Of a stretch of 64,000 nucleotides of DNA, positions 18,367 to 26,772 are shown in pieces. Both the position numbers and the translations under genes were made by a program. Source of the DNA: Cloacimonetes bacterium UBA5284 (GTDB lineage: Bacteria > Cloacimonadota > Cloacimonadia > Cloacimonadales > Cloacimonadaceae); NCBI GenBank assembly GCA_002410505.1, contig DHSO01000022.1, forward strand, positions 1-64,000, in the 5' to 3' direction. The notes beneath the pieces were generated by a model. That model made no database searches, was not told the origin of the DNA, and saw only the letters and a program-made list of their open reading frames with translations. The stretch's first letter is position 1, and each line of letters opens with the position of its first letter.

Positions 18367-19152
18367 ATGGACAATCCACTATATCGCCAACGAGCGATTC
18401 AGCTTCGTGAAGAATTAGTATCCGACTATTTTATACTCTGGATCTGGGATGAAGCTTTAGGCGCGACGGGTAAACCGGGACAGTTCTACGAGATAAGAGC
18501 ACTGTCCAGCATGGCGAATCCTCAGACAGTTCACGCCATACCCAAACTTTTCAAACCGATTAGCATTTATGACAATCAAGGGGGGAGAATCGGATTCATG
18601 ATCAAAAAAGTAGGTCCCGGCACCAAAGCTCTCTCCAGATTGAGAGCGGGGGATACGCTGGAACTAATCGGTCCCTGTGGTAATGGATTTCCCCTGGTTA
18701 CCGGCAAACGCATTCTGCTGCTCAGTGGCGGGATAGGGTATCCACCACTATGGTATTTGCAAAAGGAACTTATCAATCACAATCAGATATACTGGATGCA
18801 TGGTGGAGCGACAGGGGGGGATGTGTTTCCCTGTGATGAGATCTGGACGGAAGATGGCTCTATCGGTCGCAAAGGCAGAGTATGCGACAACCTAAGGCAG
18901 AACATCCTAGAATACAACATAGATACCATGTATAGCTGCGGACCTCAAGGTCTGCTCAAAAACGCTTCACAGATCAGTGCGGAGATGCAGATTTTGCACT
19001 ATTGCTCACTTGAAGCCTACATGGCCTGTGGGATCGGTGTATGCCACGGATGTGCGGTTCCGATCGGCAGCAAAGAAGACTGGAACTACCGCAGGGTATG
19101 CAAAGAGGGTCCTGTATTCAATTCAGCGGAGGTAATGTGGGAACTGATATGA
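18367..19152 (+). CDS. pyrK: Dihydroorotate dehydrogenase electron transfer subunit
   Basis: Encodes 261 residues. It passes electrons from PyrD to NAD+ through FAD and a [2Fe-2S] cluster. The N-terminal FAD-binding barrel is followed by an NAD-binding domain (LLSGGIGYPPL, SCGPQGLL) and the C-terminal cysteine cluster MACGIGVCHGCAVPI ... RRVC, the PyrK iron-sulfur signature. Its presence means PyrD is the NAD-linked class 1B enzyme. A run of seven Gs (18814-18820) sits within the gene and could be a slippage site. It overlaps pyrD by four bases (ATGA). Confidence 0.96.
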   Translation: MDNPLYRQRAIQLREELVSDYFILWIWDEALGATGKPGQFYEIRALSSMANPQTVHAIPKLFKPISIYDNQGGRIGFMIKKVGPGTKALSRLRAGDTLELIGPCGNGFPLVTGKRILLLSGGIGYPPLWYLQKELINHNQIYWMHGGATGGDVFPCDEIWTEDGSIGRKGRVCDNLRQNILEYNIDTMYSCGPQGLLKNASQISAEMQILHYCSLEAYMACGIGVCHGCAVPIGSKEDWNYRRVCKEGPVFNSAEVMWELI

Positions 19153-20087
19153 ACAATCTTTGTACAGAACGTCCTGATGTCGGGAAATTACTGAAAACAA
19201 AGCTGGGCAAATTGGAAATGAATAGCCCGCTAGCCGTAGCCTCAGGAACCTTCGATTTGGAAAGCCTGGAATTCTTTGATCCCGCTTGTTTGGGCGCATT
19301 TGTAAGTAAGACTATTACCAAAGAGCCCAAAAAAGGAAATCCTCCTCCCAGGCTATATGAAACCGAAGCTGGGTTGATAAACTCCATCGGTCTGCAAAAC
19401 CCCGGTTTGGAAGTCTTTATCAACGAAAAGCTACCCATGTATCGGGATAAGCTCAGTATGCCGCTAATCGTTAGCTTTTCTGGTTCCAGCATCTCAGAAT
19501 TCTGTGCGATGATGGAAGCTCTTGAGAACTGTGCTGGAATAGCCGGTTATGAGATCAACGTATCCTGCCCCAATGTGGAAAATGAAGGTATAGCTTTTGG
19601 CACAGACCCCTTAGTACTATACAATCTGGTGCAAAATCTGGCAAAGATCAGCCAAAAAGAGCTATGTGTGAAGCTGAGCCCCAATGTAAGTGACATCGCT
19701 GAAATAGCCCGGGCGACCGAAGCCGCTGGGGCCACTTCTCTGGCTTTGATAAACAGCCTGTGGGGGATGGCGATAGACTATCGTTCCGGGCAATCGCGCA
19801 TCAAGAAAGGAATCGGCGGATACACCGGGATAGGTATCAAACCTGTGGCATTAGCACTCACTTACAAAGTAGCTCAAGCTATAGATATTCCCATATTGGC
19901 GATGGGTGGTATATACGACTGGCAGGATGCCTTGGAATTCATTTGGGCCGGTGCTTCAGCCATAGCGCTGGGAACGGCGAACTTCATCAATCCCCTGGCC
20001 GCTCCGGAACTCATCATCGGCTTGGGTGAATACTTGCTCACCGAGCAAAAAGCCATACAGGACCTCGTGGGCAGGGTAAGGATCTAG
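19149..20087 (+). CDS. pyrD: Dihydroorotate dehydrogenase, class 1B catalytic subunit
   Basis: Encodes 312 residues from the ATG overlapping the pyrK stop; a longer reading from 19041 lies inside pyrK and has no homology to the family. It oxidises dihydroorotate to orotate with FMN. NVSCPNVENEGIAFGTDP contains the catalytic cysteine and the FGTDP motif of class 1B enzymes, and GGIYDWQDALEFIWAGASAIALGTA binds FMN phosphate. With pyrB, pyrC and pyrK it covers three consecutive steps; pyrE and pyrF are not in the window. It converges on radA and the two stops share CTAG. Confidence 0.96.
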   Translation: MNNLCTERPDVGKLLKTKLGKLEMNSPLAVASGTFDLESLEFFDPACLGAFVSKTITKEPKKGNPPPRLYETEAGLINSIGLQNPGLEVFINEKLPMYRDKLSMPLIVSFSGSSISEFCAMMEALENCAGIAGYEINVSCPNVENEGIAFGTDPLVLYNLVQNLAKISQKELCVKLSPNVSDIAEIARATEAAGATSLALINSLWGMAIDYRSGQSRIKKGIGGYTGIGIKPVALALTYKVAQAIDIPILAMGGIYDWQDALEFIWAGASAIALGTANFINPLAAPELIIGLGEYLLTEQKAIQDLVGRVRI

Positions 20088-21418
20088 GTAATCGCTGCGA
20101 ATAATGCCTTGATGTCTTTCACCTTGTGAACTTTGGTGTTTGTCTTCAAACGGGCAAAACCGGAGACAAAGATATTTGTGTATCCCAGCTTGGCAGCTTC
20201 GGATATCCTGGCTTCCAGCTGAGATACAGGTCTCACTTCTCCGTTCAGGCCTACTTCTCCGATATAAACAGAATTCTGCGGCAGGGGGCTGTCTTTCAAG
20301 CTACTGATGATGGCAGCGATTATGGCCAGGTCCAGAGAAGGATCCGCAGAACGTATCCCCCCGGCAAGGTTTATAAAGACATCGTTACTGCGCAGATACA
20401 GAGCCAGGTTTTTTTCAAGTATTGCCAGCAGTATTGCCAGTTTCTTCTGCTCCAGACCTACGACCACTCTTTGCGGAGTACCATAGTTTGAGCCGGTGGC
20501 CAGAGACTGCACTTCCACTATGAAGCTACGGGTTCCTTCAATAATGCAACCTATTGAGGTCCCTATCTGCGCCAATTCGTTACTAAGAAATACCGAATTG
20601 GGACTGTCCACCTGCATCAGCCCCAGATTGGTCATCTGGAACAAGCCGATCTCATTTGTGGATCCAAAGCGGTTCTTTACTGCTCGTAAAATTTTATATT
20701 GATTACGTAGCTCACCTTCAAAATATAATACTGTATCAACCATGTGTTCCAATATCTTGGGCCCAGCCACATAACCTTCTTTTGTAACATGTCCCACCAT
20801 AAATATTGGTATCCCAAGATGTTTGCCGCATTTCAAAAGTCTGTTGGTGCTTTCTCGCAATTGCGTTATGCTCCCGGGAATACTGTCTATACTACTCAAA
20901 CTAATGGATTGGATACTGTCAACTATAGCCAGCGCAGGTTCTTCATCTTCGATGCTATCGATGATGTGCTCTGTATCGTTTGTGCAAAGCAGCAGGATAT
21001 TCTCACTAGAAACTTGCAGTCGTTTACTACGCATATGGATTTGGGCAGCGCTCTCTTCCCCGGAACAATATAGCACTTTCTTCCCGCTTTTTCCCAGCCA
21101 TTCCGCCAATTGTAGCATCAGTGTAGATTTCCCGATGCCAGGTTCTCCGCCTATCAGGATCAGCATTCCAGATACGATTCCGCCTCCCAAAACCAGATCT
21201 AATTCCGCATTGCCGGTGTTCATCCTGGCATCAGAAACACCGCTGATCTTCACGATTTTTTCAGGTTTGTTCCTATGAAGAATGTGAGTACCCTGTTTGT
21301 TTTTACCGATTAATCTACTGCTTTCCTTTAGAGTGCTCCAGCTACCGCAATTTGGACATTTCCCGCTCCATTTACCGGTTTCAAACCCACAATCTGTACA
21401 TACAAATGATGATGGCAT
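20084..21418 (-). CDS. radA: DNA repair protein RadA (Sms)
   Basis: Encodes 444 residues. A zinc finger at the N-terminus (C7, C10, C21, C24) is followed by a RecA-like ATPase with Walker A GGEPGIGKST (about 90-99), the RadA-specific KNRFGS motif (about 247) and a C-terminal Lon-protease-like domain without the catalytic serine-lysine pair. It drives branch migration in recombination and processing of stalled forks. Confidence 0.97.
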   Translation of the reverse strand: MPSSFVCTDCGFETGKWSGKCPNCGSWSTLKESSRLIGKNKQGTHILHRNKPEKIVKISGVSDARMNTGNAELDLVLGGGIVSGMLILIGGEPGIGKSTLMLQLAEWLGKSGKKVLYCSGEESAAQIHMRSKRLQVSSENILLLCTNDTEHIIDSIEDEEPALAIVDSIQSISLSSIDSIPGSITQLRESTNRLLKCGKHLGIPIFMVGHVTKEGYVAGPKILEHMVDTVLYFEGELRNQYKILRAVKNRFGSTNEIGLFQMTNLGLMQVDSPNSVFLSNELAQIGTSIGCIIEGTRSFIVEVQSLATGSNYGTPQRVVVGLEQKKLAILLAILEKNLALYLRSNDVFINLAGGIRSADPSLDLAIIAAIISSLKDSPLPQNSVYIGEVGLNGEVRPVSQLEARISEAAKLGYTNIFVSGFARLKTNTKVHKVKDIKALFAAIT

Positions 21419-21675
21419 ATTGGCTTCCTTTTCTCATAGTTTACAAAGTCCATCATCCCAAAACAGCTCTTTTGTGGCAAGCATTATTTATCCTTTTGTC
21501 ATGCACAATGGCGCTGAATCTATACAGATTGTGGTTCATCAAACGTTATATCCTACGCTTAAAACTGATTGGAACATGGATATCAGCAAAATATATTATC
21601 CAATCCAAATTTACAGACAAGAAAAAACGCCTCTTGACCACAATGGTGAAAAAGGAACTACTTGACACTGAATAG
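21412..21675 (+). CDS. Candidate small membrane protein
   Basis: A plus-strand frame of about 87 residues starting at the third of three tandem ATGs (21412), overlapping the radA start region on the other strand. It has two hydrophobic stretches (YWLPFLIVY and LLWQALFILLSCTMAL) followed by a basic C-terminal half. Codon use after 21420 resembles neighbouring genes. No ribosome binding site or homologue is recognised, so it may be chance. Confidence 0.3.
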   Translation: MAYWLPFLIVYKVHHPKTALLWQALFILLSCTMALNLYRLWFIKRYILRLKLIGTWISAKYIIQSKFTDKKKRLLTTMVKKELLDTE

Positions 21676-21719
21676 GGCATCATTAAGTTTTGCTCAGATA
21701 CAAGGATATGGGTGTCTTA

Positions 21720-21734
21720 TTGTATGACATACAA
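21720..21734. promoter_or_regulatory. Palindromic operator candidate
   Basis: TTGTATGACATACAA is a perfect palindrome with 7-bp arms and one central base. Related half-sites ATACAA at 21698-21703 and TTGTAT at 21775-21780 flank it. A MarR-family regulator encoded 400 bp downstream is a plausible ligand, but the site is about 120 bp upstream of the predicted -10 box. Confidence 0.4.
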
Positions 21735-21828
21735 GAAGATGAATGAACACATTTCTAGTGATTAACAATAAATCTTGTATCCTGGATTGGATGTTATTAA
21801 ATACGATTATCAAAACACAAAAAAAAGT

Positions 21829-21857
21829 TTTGGCTTTTTTAATGATTGCTCTATAAT
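21829..21857 (+). promoter_or_regulatory. Predicted promoter of the redox operon
   Basis: A perfect TATAAT -10 box at 21852-21857 with a TTGGCT -35-like box at 21830-21835 (16-nt spacing), 22 nt upstream of the glutaredoxin start. Confidence 0.6.
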
Positions 21858-21879
21858 ATGATTTAGGGAGATAATAACA

Positions 21880-22116
21880 ATGCCGAATATTATTGTATTT
21901 AGCACACCAACATGCTCATGGTGTAAAAAGTTAAAGAGCTATTTGAAATCAAATGGCTTCACATATAAAGATATAGATGTATCCAGAGATAGCAAAGCTC
22001 TGGCGGACATGATACGTAAAACCGGTCAACAGGGAGTTCCGCAATCCTGGATCAACAATCAAGCTGTTATAGGTTTCGACAAGGCCAAGATAGATAAACT
22101 ACTTGGGATCAAATAA
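21880..22116 (+). CDS. Glutaredoxin/NrdH-like redoxin
   Basis: Encodes 78 residues, the size of NrdH and small glutaredoxins. The redox motif is CSWC at residues 12-15 and the cis-proline lies in GVPQSWI, with GFD following as in the glutathione or thioredoxin-reductase contact region. It reduces disulfides in target proteins. AGGGAG lies 9 nt before the start. First gene of a four-gene set with MarR, OsmC and thioredoxin-like products, which points to oxidative or electrophile stress defence. Confidence 0.9.
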   Translation: MPNIIVFSTPTCSWCKKLKSYLKSNGFTYKDIDVSRDSKALADMIRKTGQQGVPQSWINNQAVIGFDKAKIDKLLGIK

Positions 22117-22140
22117 CAACAACATAAAATGGAGAAAAAA

Positions 22141-22596
22141 ATGACAAATTATCCTGAAAAATTCCACGATCTGGTAACCCGCCTTCAAGTTGTACTCAGT
22201 GACATTGATTACACACAGAAGGCTTGCCTGCAAGCAGGACGCATGGAATGCATGCTTCTGAACCACCTCTTCAATACCAAAACCCCTGCCAATATGAATG
22301 AACTGGCAAAGGTTTTAAACGTTTCACACAGCAGGGTTACTCGTATTATGGACAATCTGGTAAACAAGAAATTAGTTACTCGCAGACCCAGTGAAGAAGA
22401 CCGCCGCTGCTGGTTTGCTATCATTACTGAAAAGGGTATGAAGCTTGCTGAAAACAGCCAGAAGACCGTTCTTGACCAGCAAAAGAGTCTGCTTGACAAA
22501 CTGTCCCAGAAAGATATCGCTGATGTTTATAAAGGCTTTAAGACTTACGTGGAGAAGTACGAGGAAGTACTGAAGGATTCTTACATCGAGGTTTAG
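22141..22596 (+). CDS. MarR-family transcriptional regulator
   Basis: Encodes 151 residues. The start is set at the second ATG (22141) because GGAG lies 8 nt upstream; the ATG at 22129 has no such site. A winged helix-turn-helix is visible: MNELAKVLNVSHSRVTRIMDNLVNKKLVTRR followed by the wing EEDRRCWFAIITEKG. Cysteines C29 and C37 near the N-terminus and one in the wing could sense oxidants, as in OhrR, but this is inference. The OsmC gene begins 2 nt downstream, matching the common OhrR-Ohr/OsmC pairing. Confidence 0.9.
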   Translation: MTNYPEKFHDLVTRLQVVLSDIDYTQKACLQAGRMECMLLNHLFNTKTPANMNELAKVLNVSHSRVTRIMDNLVNKKLVTRRPSEEDRRCWFAIITEKGMKLAENSQKTVLDQQKSLLDKLSQKDIADVYKGFKTYVEKYEEVLKDSYIEV

Positions 22597-22598
22597 TG

Positions 22599-23030
22599 AT
22601 GGCTGGTAAGGTAATAACCAAATGGACCGGTGAGCTCGGTTTTGACTCGCTGGTCACAGGTCATCATGTCGTCATGGATGGAGACAGTGAGTTTGGCGGG
22701 AACGATACGGGACCTCGCCCCAAGCCTCTGCTGTTGGCTGCTTTAACTGGTTGTTCAGGAATGGATGTTGTGTCAATCTTGAAAAAAATGCAGGTTAAAG
22801 AATATGATTTCGAGATGGAAGCTGATGGAGAATCCACTGAGGAACATCCTGTAGTATATCATACTATAACCGTGACATACAAGTTTTCCGGAGAGAATCT
22901 ACCTGTGGACAAGATCGTGAAAGCTGTAAGCCTGTCTACGGAGAAGTATTGTGGCGTAAATGCAATGTTGCAGCAATCCGCGAAAGTAATTACCCGGATT
23001 ACGGTAAACGGTTCTGAGGTGAAATCATGA
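22599..23030 (+). CDS. OsmC-family protein
   Basis: Encodes 143 residues from ATG 22599; a GTG at 22596 would add one residue. The OsmC/Ohr fold is shown by PKPLLLAALTGCSGMDVVSILKKM, with the first reactive cysteine, and by STEKYCGVNAML, with the second. Members reduce organic hydroperoxides using the two cysteines. Its position after a MarR regulator and before a thioredoxin-like lipoprotein fits that role. It overlaps the next gene by ATGA. Confidence 0.92.
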   Translation: MAGKVITKWTGELGFDSLVTGHHVVMDGDSEFGGNDTGPRPKPLLLAALTGCSGMDVVSILKKMQVKEYDFEMEADGESTEEHPVVYHTITVTYKFSGENLPVDKIVKAVSLSTEKYCGVNAMLQQSAKVITRITVNGSEVKS

Positions 23031-23533
23031 GATTCATCTTGATGATAGTGTTGGCTTCGATGCTATTATTGACAGCATGCAGTCCTGCCGCAAAAGACAA
23101 AGCTTCTGTGATCGAACAGGAAGCCGGCGACTCACAAGCCAATTCTGAATACCTACCCGGAACCTGGATCGAAGACTGGGATCTTGCGCTTGCATCAGCA
23201 AAAGCACAGAACCGTCCGGTACTGGTCAATTTCACCGGTTCAGACTGGTGCATATGGTGCAAACGGCTTAGTTCTGAAGTGTTTACTCAACAAGCCTTTA
23301 AAAATTACGCTGAAGATACTCTGGTACTATTGAAATTGGATTTCCCCCAGCAGATTCCCCAAAGTGACGCTCTGAAGCAACAAAATGAGAGCTTGATGCG
23401 TCAATTTGGAGTACGCGGTTTTCCTACTATCCTACTGGTTGATCAGGAAGGAAAAGAAATCGCAAGAACCGGATATCAGCCCAACGGAGCTGAAGCGTAT
23501 ATTGAACACCTGAAAGAACTGCAATCAAACTGA
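23027..23533 (+). CDS. Thioredoxin-fold lipoprotein
   Basis: Encodes 168 residues. Lipoprotein signal MRFILMIVLASMLLLTAC gives lipidated C18. The thioredoxin-like domain (about 50-165) has the redox motif WCIWCK near residue 77 and the cis-proline in GFPTILLVD, as in Thioredoxin_7 family proteins. It probably reduces disulfides in the periplasm. It ends the redox operon and is followed by a strong terminator. Confidence 0.9.
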   Translation: MRFILMIVLASMLLLTACSPAAKDKASVIEQEAGDSQANSEYLPGTWIEDWDLALASAKAQNRPVLVNFTGSDWCIWCKRLSSEVFTQQAFKNYAEDTLVLLKLDFPQQIPQSDALKQQNESLMRQFGVRGFPTILLVDQEGKEIARTGYQPNGAEAYIEHLKELQSN

Positions 23534-23550
23534 AATAGAACATGATATAG

Positions 23551-23580
23551 AAAGCCATCGTTTCGTACGGTGGCTTTTTT
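23551..23580 (+). terminator. Rho-independent terminator of the redox operon
   Basis: An 11-bp stem (23551-23561 with 23567-23577, one G-T pair) with a five-base loop and a terminal T-run of six, 17 nt after the thioredoxin-like gene. Confidence 0.88.
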
Positions 23581-23894
23581 GTTTGCCCGCTATGTTTGTC
23601 TATGGCCGGTCTGCAAGGATTTCAATAAGCTCACTTGCAAGGATTTGACTCCAGACCAAGTGTTTTTATTGCGACTTTTAGCGAATAGCTGCCGGCTTTA
23701 CTTGATACCATAGGTTAAAACCCCCTACGAGGGGCATGATACAGAATATGTGCTTCCCAAAACCCACTTTATCATGTCTGAAAAGAGGCTTTGTGTGTAG
23801 CTGCAAGGTATGTCGGCGTAAAATGTATTTGACAACATATAGCTTATCAGGACATTGCACAGATGTACACAGAACAAAGAAGAGAGAATGATAA
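23581..23894. other. Intergenic region before the ABC-F gene
   Basis: About 310 bp with no convincing gene. It contains an 11-bp direct repeat TGCAAGGATTT at 23612-23622 and 23636-23646, a small hairpin CCCCT-ACG-AGGGG at 23722-23734, and a TTGACA at 23829-23834 without a good -10 box at the expected distance. Confidence 0.5.
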
Positions 23895-25805
23895 ATGAGC
23901 CTAATTCAATGCATTGATCTTGGGATCGAGTTTGCCGGCACATATGTCCTGAAAGGGATCAATTGCAGCATCGAACACAATAGCAGAATCGGTTTGATTG
24001 GCCCTAACGGCTCCGGCAAAAGCACATTGATAAAGCTGATACTGGGTGAATTGCGTCCTTCTGACGGTCAGGTGATAAAAGCCCGTAATTGCCGGATAGC
24101 ATATTTGGCGCAAAACGCGATTTTGAATCCTGATACCAGTCTGAAGGAATACATTAGCTCTGCTCGCAGTGATATCCGCGACCTGCATTTTCGAATGACA
24201 GATTTGTCCGAACGGCTCAGTATCAAAGAAGATTCAGAGATTCATGCCGAATTGGACGCGGTGGTAGAAAAGATGCATCAGTGTGGTGCCTTTGAGCATG
24301 AAAACGAGATTAAATATGTCCTAAGTTCCCTTGGTTTTACAGATCTGGATACAGATAAGCTGATCAGAGATTTCAGTGGTGGTGAGCAGACTCGCATCTG
24401 CTTGGCATATTTGCTTTTGGCAGAGTTTGATCTCTTGATTATGGACGAGCCTACAAATCATCTGGATATAGCTATGACTCGCTGGTTGGAGCGCTATCTT
24501 ATTACGCATGAATGCCCTTACATGGTGGTATCTCACGATAGAGTGTTCCTCGATAATGTCTGCCGCAGCATTTATAGCTTGGAAAGTGCCAGTCTTAGCA
24601 TTACCAAGGGGAATTACAGCAGTTGGTTTGAAGCAGGACAGATAGAGCGTAAAAGCCGCGAACGTCAGTTTGAGAGACAGCAAAAATTCATCGCGGAAAC
24701 TCAGGATTTTATCCGCCGAAACATGGGCAGTCAGAAAACATCTCAGGCAAAGAGCAGATTGAAGATGTTGGAAAAGCTGGATGTAGTGAAAGCACCTCAA
24801 AGATCCAGACAGTCACATCTGCACTTGGCTTCAGCTGATCGCAGTGGAAACGATGTGTTTTCCTTGAAAGATGCCATCATCGGCATTAATCCTGATCTGG
24901 TGCTGGCCCGTAAGGTAAACATTGAGGCTCACTGGCAGGATCGCATCGCTTTGATCGGACCCAATGGCTGCGGCAAATCCACTCTCTTAAAGATATTTTT
25001 GGGTAGACACGAAGTGCTCGAGGGAAAACTGAAGATCGGAGCCAGTTTGAAAACAGCATATTATGATCAACATCAGAACGCTCTGAATCCGGATAAAACA
25101 GTGATGGAAACCTTGTGGAGCATAGTGCCTGAAGCACCCAGGGGTTATGTGCTCAGTTGGCTGGCCCGATTCTCATTTCTGGCAGATGATGTGGACAAAT
25201 ATGTAAGTGTGCTGTCCGGTGGCGAGAAATCCAGGCTTTATCTGAGTGTTTTGATCCATCAAAAGCCAAACCTGCTGATTCTGGACGAACCTACAAACCA
25301 TCTGGATATACCGATGAGGGATGCCCTATTGGAGGCCTTGAGTGAGTTTAACGGCACCATAATATTTGTATCCCACGACCGCCATTTCATCAGCTCTTTG
25401 GCAAATAAATTCTGGGTTTTCCGCAAGTTTGTGGAATCCGGCAAGATTTACAATTCCATCCAAGATGCAGAGGGGCCAGCAGATGCAGCTATCGAATCCG
25501 CCTTTAGCGAACCTGAACTTAGCAAAGATGTTCCCAGCCCCAGAGAACGCAAGAAAAAGATAAATCCCTGGCATCTTGAGCAATTGCAAAAAACGATCGA
25601 GGCCAAACAACACAGTCAAAAAGAAATATGGCTGCGCAGAGAACACATCCATGGATTGCTGGCGGATTCTGCTACTTATAACGACGCCCGAAAAGTGAAA
25701 GAACTGACCGACGAAGACAAAGAATTGGAATTAAGTGAAGAAATCATGAAAAAAGAGATATCCGCGCTTGAAGATAAGTATCTGGAGCTTGCTTATGAAG
25801 ACTAA
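23895..25805 (+). CDS. ABC-F family ATPase (Uup/EttA-like)
   Basis: Encodes 636 residues, two ABC ATPase domains in tandem with no membrane segments. The first has GPNGSGKST, FSGGEQTR and MDEPTNHLD; the second GPNGCGKST, LSGGEKSR and LDEPTNHLD. A charged linker lies between them (about 245-305) and a lysine/glutamate-rich coiled coil forms the C-terminus (about 545-636), as in Uup. ABC-F proteins act on the ribosome, or in the case of Uup also on branched DNA. The stop lies 11 nt inside the next gene. Confidence 0.92.
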   Translation: MSLIQCIDLGIEFAGTYVLKGINCSIEHNSRIGLIGPNGSGKSTLIKLILGELRPSDGQVIKARNCRIAYLAQNAILNPDTSLKEYISSARSDIRDLHFRMTDLSERLSIKEDSEIHAELDAVVEKMHQCGAFEHENEIKYVLSSLGFTDLDTDKLIRDFSGGEQTRICLAYLLLAEFDLLIMDEPTNHLDIAMTRWLERYLITHECPYMVVSHDRVFLDNVCRSIYSLESASLSITKGNYSSWFEAGQIERKSRERQFERQQKFIAETQDFIRRNMGSQKTSQAKSRLKMLEKLDVVKAPQRSRQSHLHLASADRSGNDVFSLKDAIIGINPDLVLARKVNIEAHWQDRIALIGPNGCGKSTLLKIFLGRHEVLEGKLKIGASLKTAYYDQHQNALNPDKTVMETLWSIVPEAPRGYVLSWLARFSFLADDVDKYVSVLSGGEKSRLYLSVLIHQKPNLLILDEPTNHLDIPMRDALLEALSEFNGTIIFVSHDRHFISSLANKFWVFRKFVESGKIYNSIQDAEGPADAAIESAFSEPELSKDVPSPRERKKKINPWHLEQLQKTIEAKQHSQKEIWLRREHIHGLLADSATYNDARKVKELTDEDKELELSEEIMKKEISALEDKYLELAYED

Positions 25806-26772
25806 GAGAATTGGTTTCACTACCTCATTACCGGTAGAGGTTCTATACGCGGCAGGACACGTTCCGGTGGATTTGAACAATATCTTTCTTAGCCAGGACT
25901 CCGCAAAACACATTCATGATGCAGAATTGAGGGGATTCCCCCGCAGTCTGTGTTCCTGGATCAAAGGAAATTTCTCGGCCGCTCTTAGTTCTGATCTGGA
26001 TGAAGTAGTTGGCATTGTACAGGGTGATTGTTCAAATTCCAATTCTTTACTGGAGATGATAGCAGAAGAATCTATGCCAATCTGGCGATTCTCATATCCT
26101 CCAGAGCGTGAGTACAAAGCTATGGACAGGGAAATATCCCGTATGGAACAGCATTATGGAGTAAGCCGCAAACAAAGCATGGAAGCAAAGTCCTGGTTGG
26201 ATTCCATCCGGCTCAAACTCAATCGATTGGATCGCTTGAGCTATGTGGATCGCAAGGTATGCGGTAGAGACAACCATCTCTGGCTGGTGAATTCATCAGA
26301 TTTTAAAGGGGATCCCCGGATCTTTGAAGCAGAATTGGATGAATTCTTGTACAATGCCGAACACAGCGATCCCTTACCCACACGTATCCGCATCGGTTAT
26401 GTAGGTGTGCCGCCCATCTTTCGCAATCTCTACGACAGCATTTCCGAACTGGGGGGAGACGTTATCTTCAACGAAGTGCAGCGCCAATTTTCCATGCCTT
26501 ATCTCTGCAAAGACATTGTGGAGCAATACTTGGTATATACATATCCTTACAGTGTATTGGGCAGGCTGAAGGACATCCGGGAACAAATCGCTGAGCGTAA
26601 GTTGGATGCCATCATCGGTTATACTCAAGCTTTCTGCCATCTGCAAATTGATAATCTACTGTTGAAGAAACACATTGACCTGCCATTCCTGAATCTGGAA
26701 GGTGAATTGCCGGAAGCCCTCGATCCCCGCACTATTTTACGTCTGGAGAGTTTTTTCGAGGTTCATTCATGA
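25795..26772 (+). CDS. 2-hydroxyacyl-CoA dehydratase D-component (HgdB/FldC)-like protein
   Basis: Encodes 325 residues from the ATG at 25795 overlapping the ABC-F stop; an upstream in-frame ATG lies inside ABC-F. The opening (IGFTTSLPVEVLYAAGHVPVDLNN) and later GDCSNSN and IIGYTQAFCHLQIDN match the HgdB/FldC family (PF06050). C53, C79 and C281 occupy the positions that ligate a [4Fe-4S] cluster in that family. No partner subunit, acyl-CoA transferase or BadF-type activator is nearby. The gene instead overlaps mnmA by four bases, so it may be a repurposed iron-sulfur protein. Dehydratase activity is not supported by context. Confidence 0.82.
   Translation: MKTKRIGFTTSLPVEVLYAAGHVPVDLNNIFLSQDSAKHIHDAELRGFPRSLCSWIKGNFSAALSSDLDEVVGIVQGDCSNSNSLLEMIAEESMPIWRFSYPPEREYKAMDREISRMEQHYGVSRKQSMEAKSWLDSIRLKLNRLDRLSYVDRKVCGRDNHLWLVNSSDFKGDPRIFEAELDEFLYNAEHSDPLPTRIRIGYVGVPPIFRNLYDSISELGGDVIFNEVQRQFSMPYLCKDIVEQYLVYTYPYSVLGRLKDIREQIAERKLDAIIGYTQAFCHLQIDNLLLKKHIDLPFLNLEGELPEALDPRTILRLESFFEVHS

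Larger units (their letters stand above)
21676..21879. other. Intergenic control region upstream of the redox operon
   Basis: About 200 bp, AT-rich, without a convincing gene. It holds a perfect 15-bp palindrome, several related TTGTAT half-sites and a clear promoter, listed separately. Together with the doubtful small frame, the whole interval 21419-21879 is 461 bp. Confidence 0.6.

Noticed and set aside
19041..19148. N-terminal extension of pyrD
   Set aside because: It lies entirely in another frame of pyrK; the ATGA overlap start at 19149 gives the normal family length.
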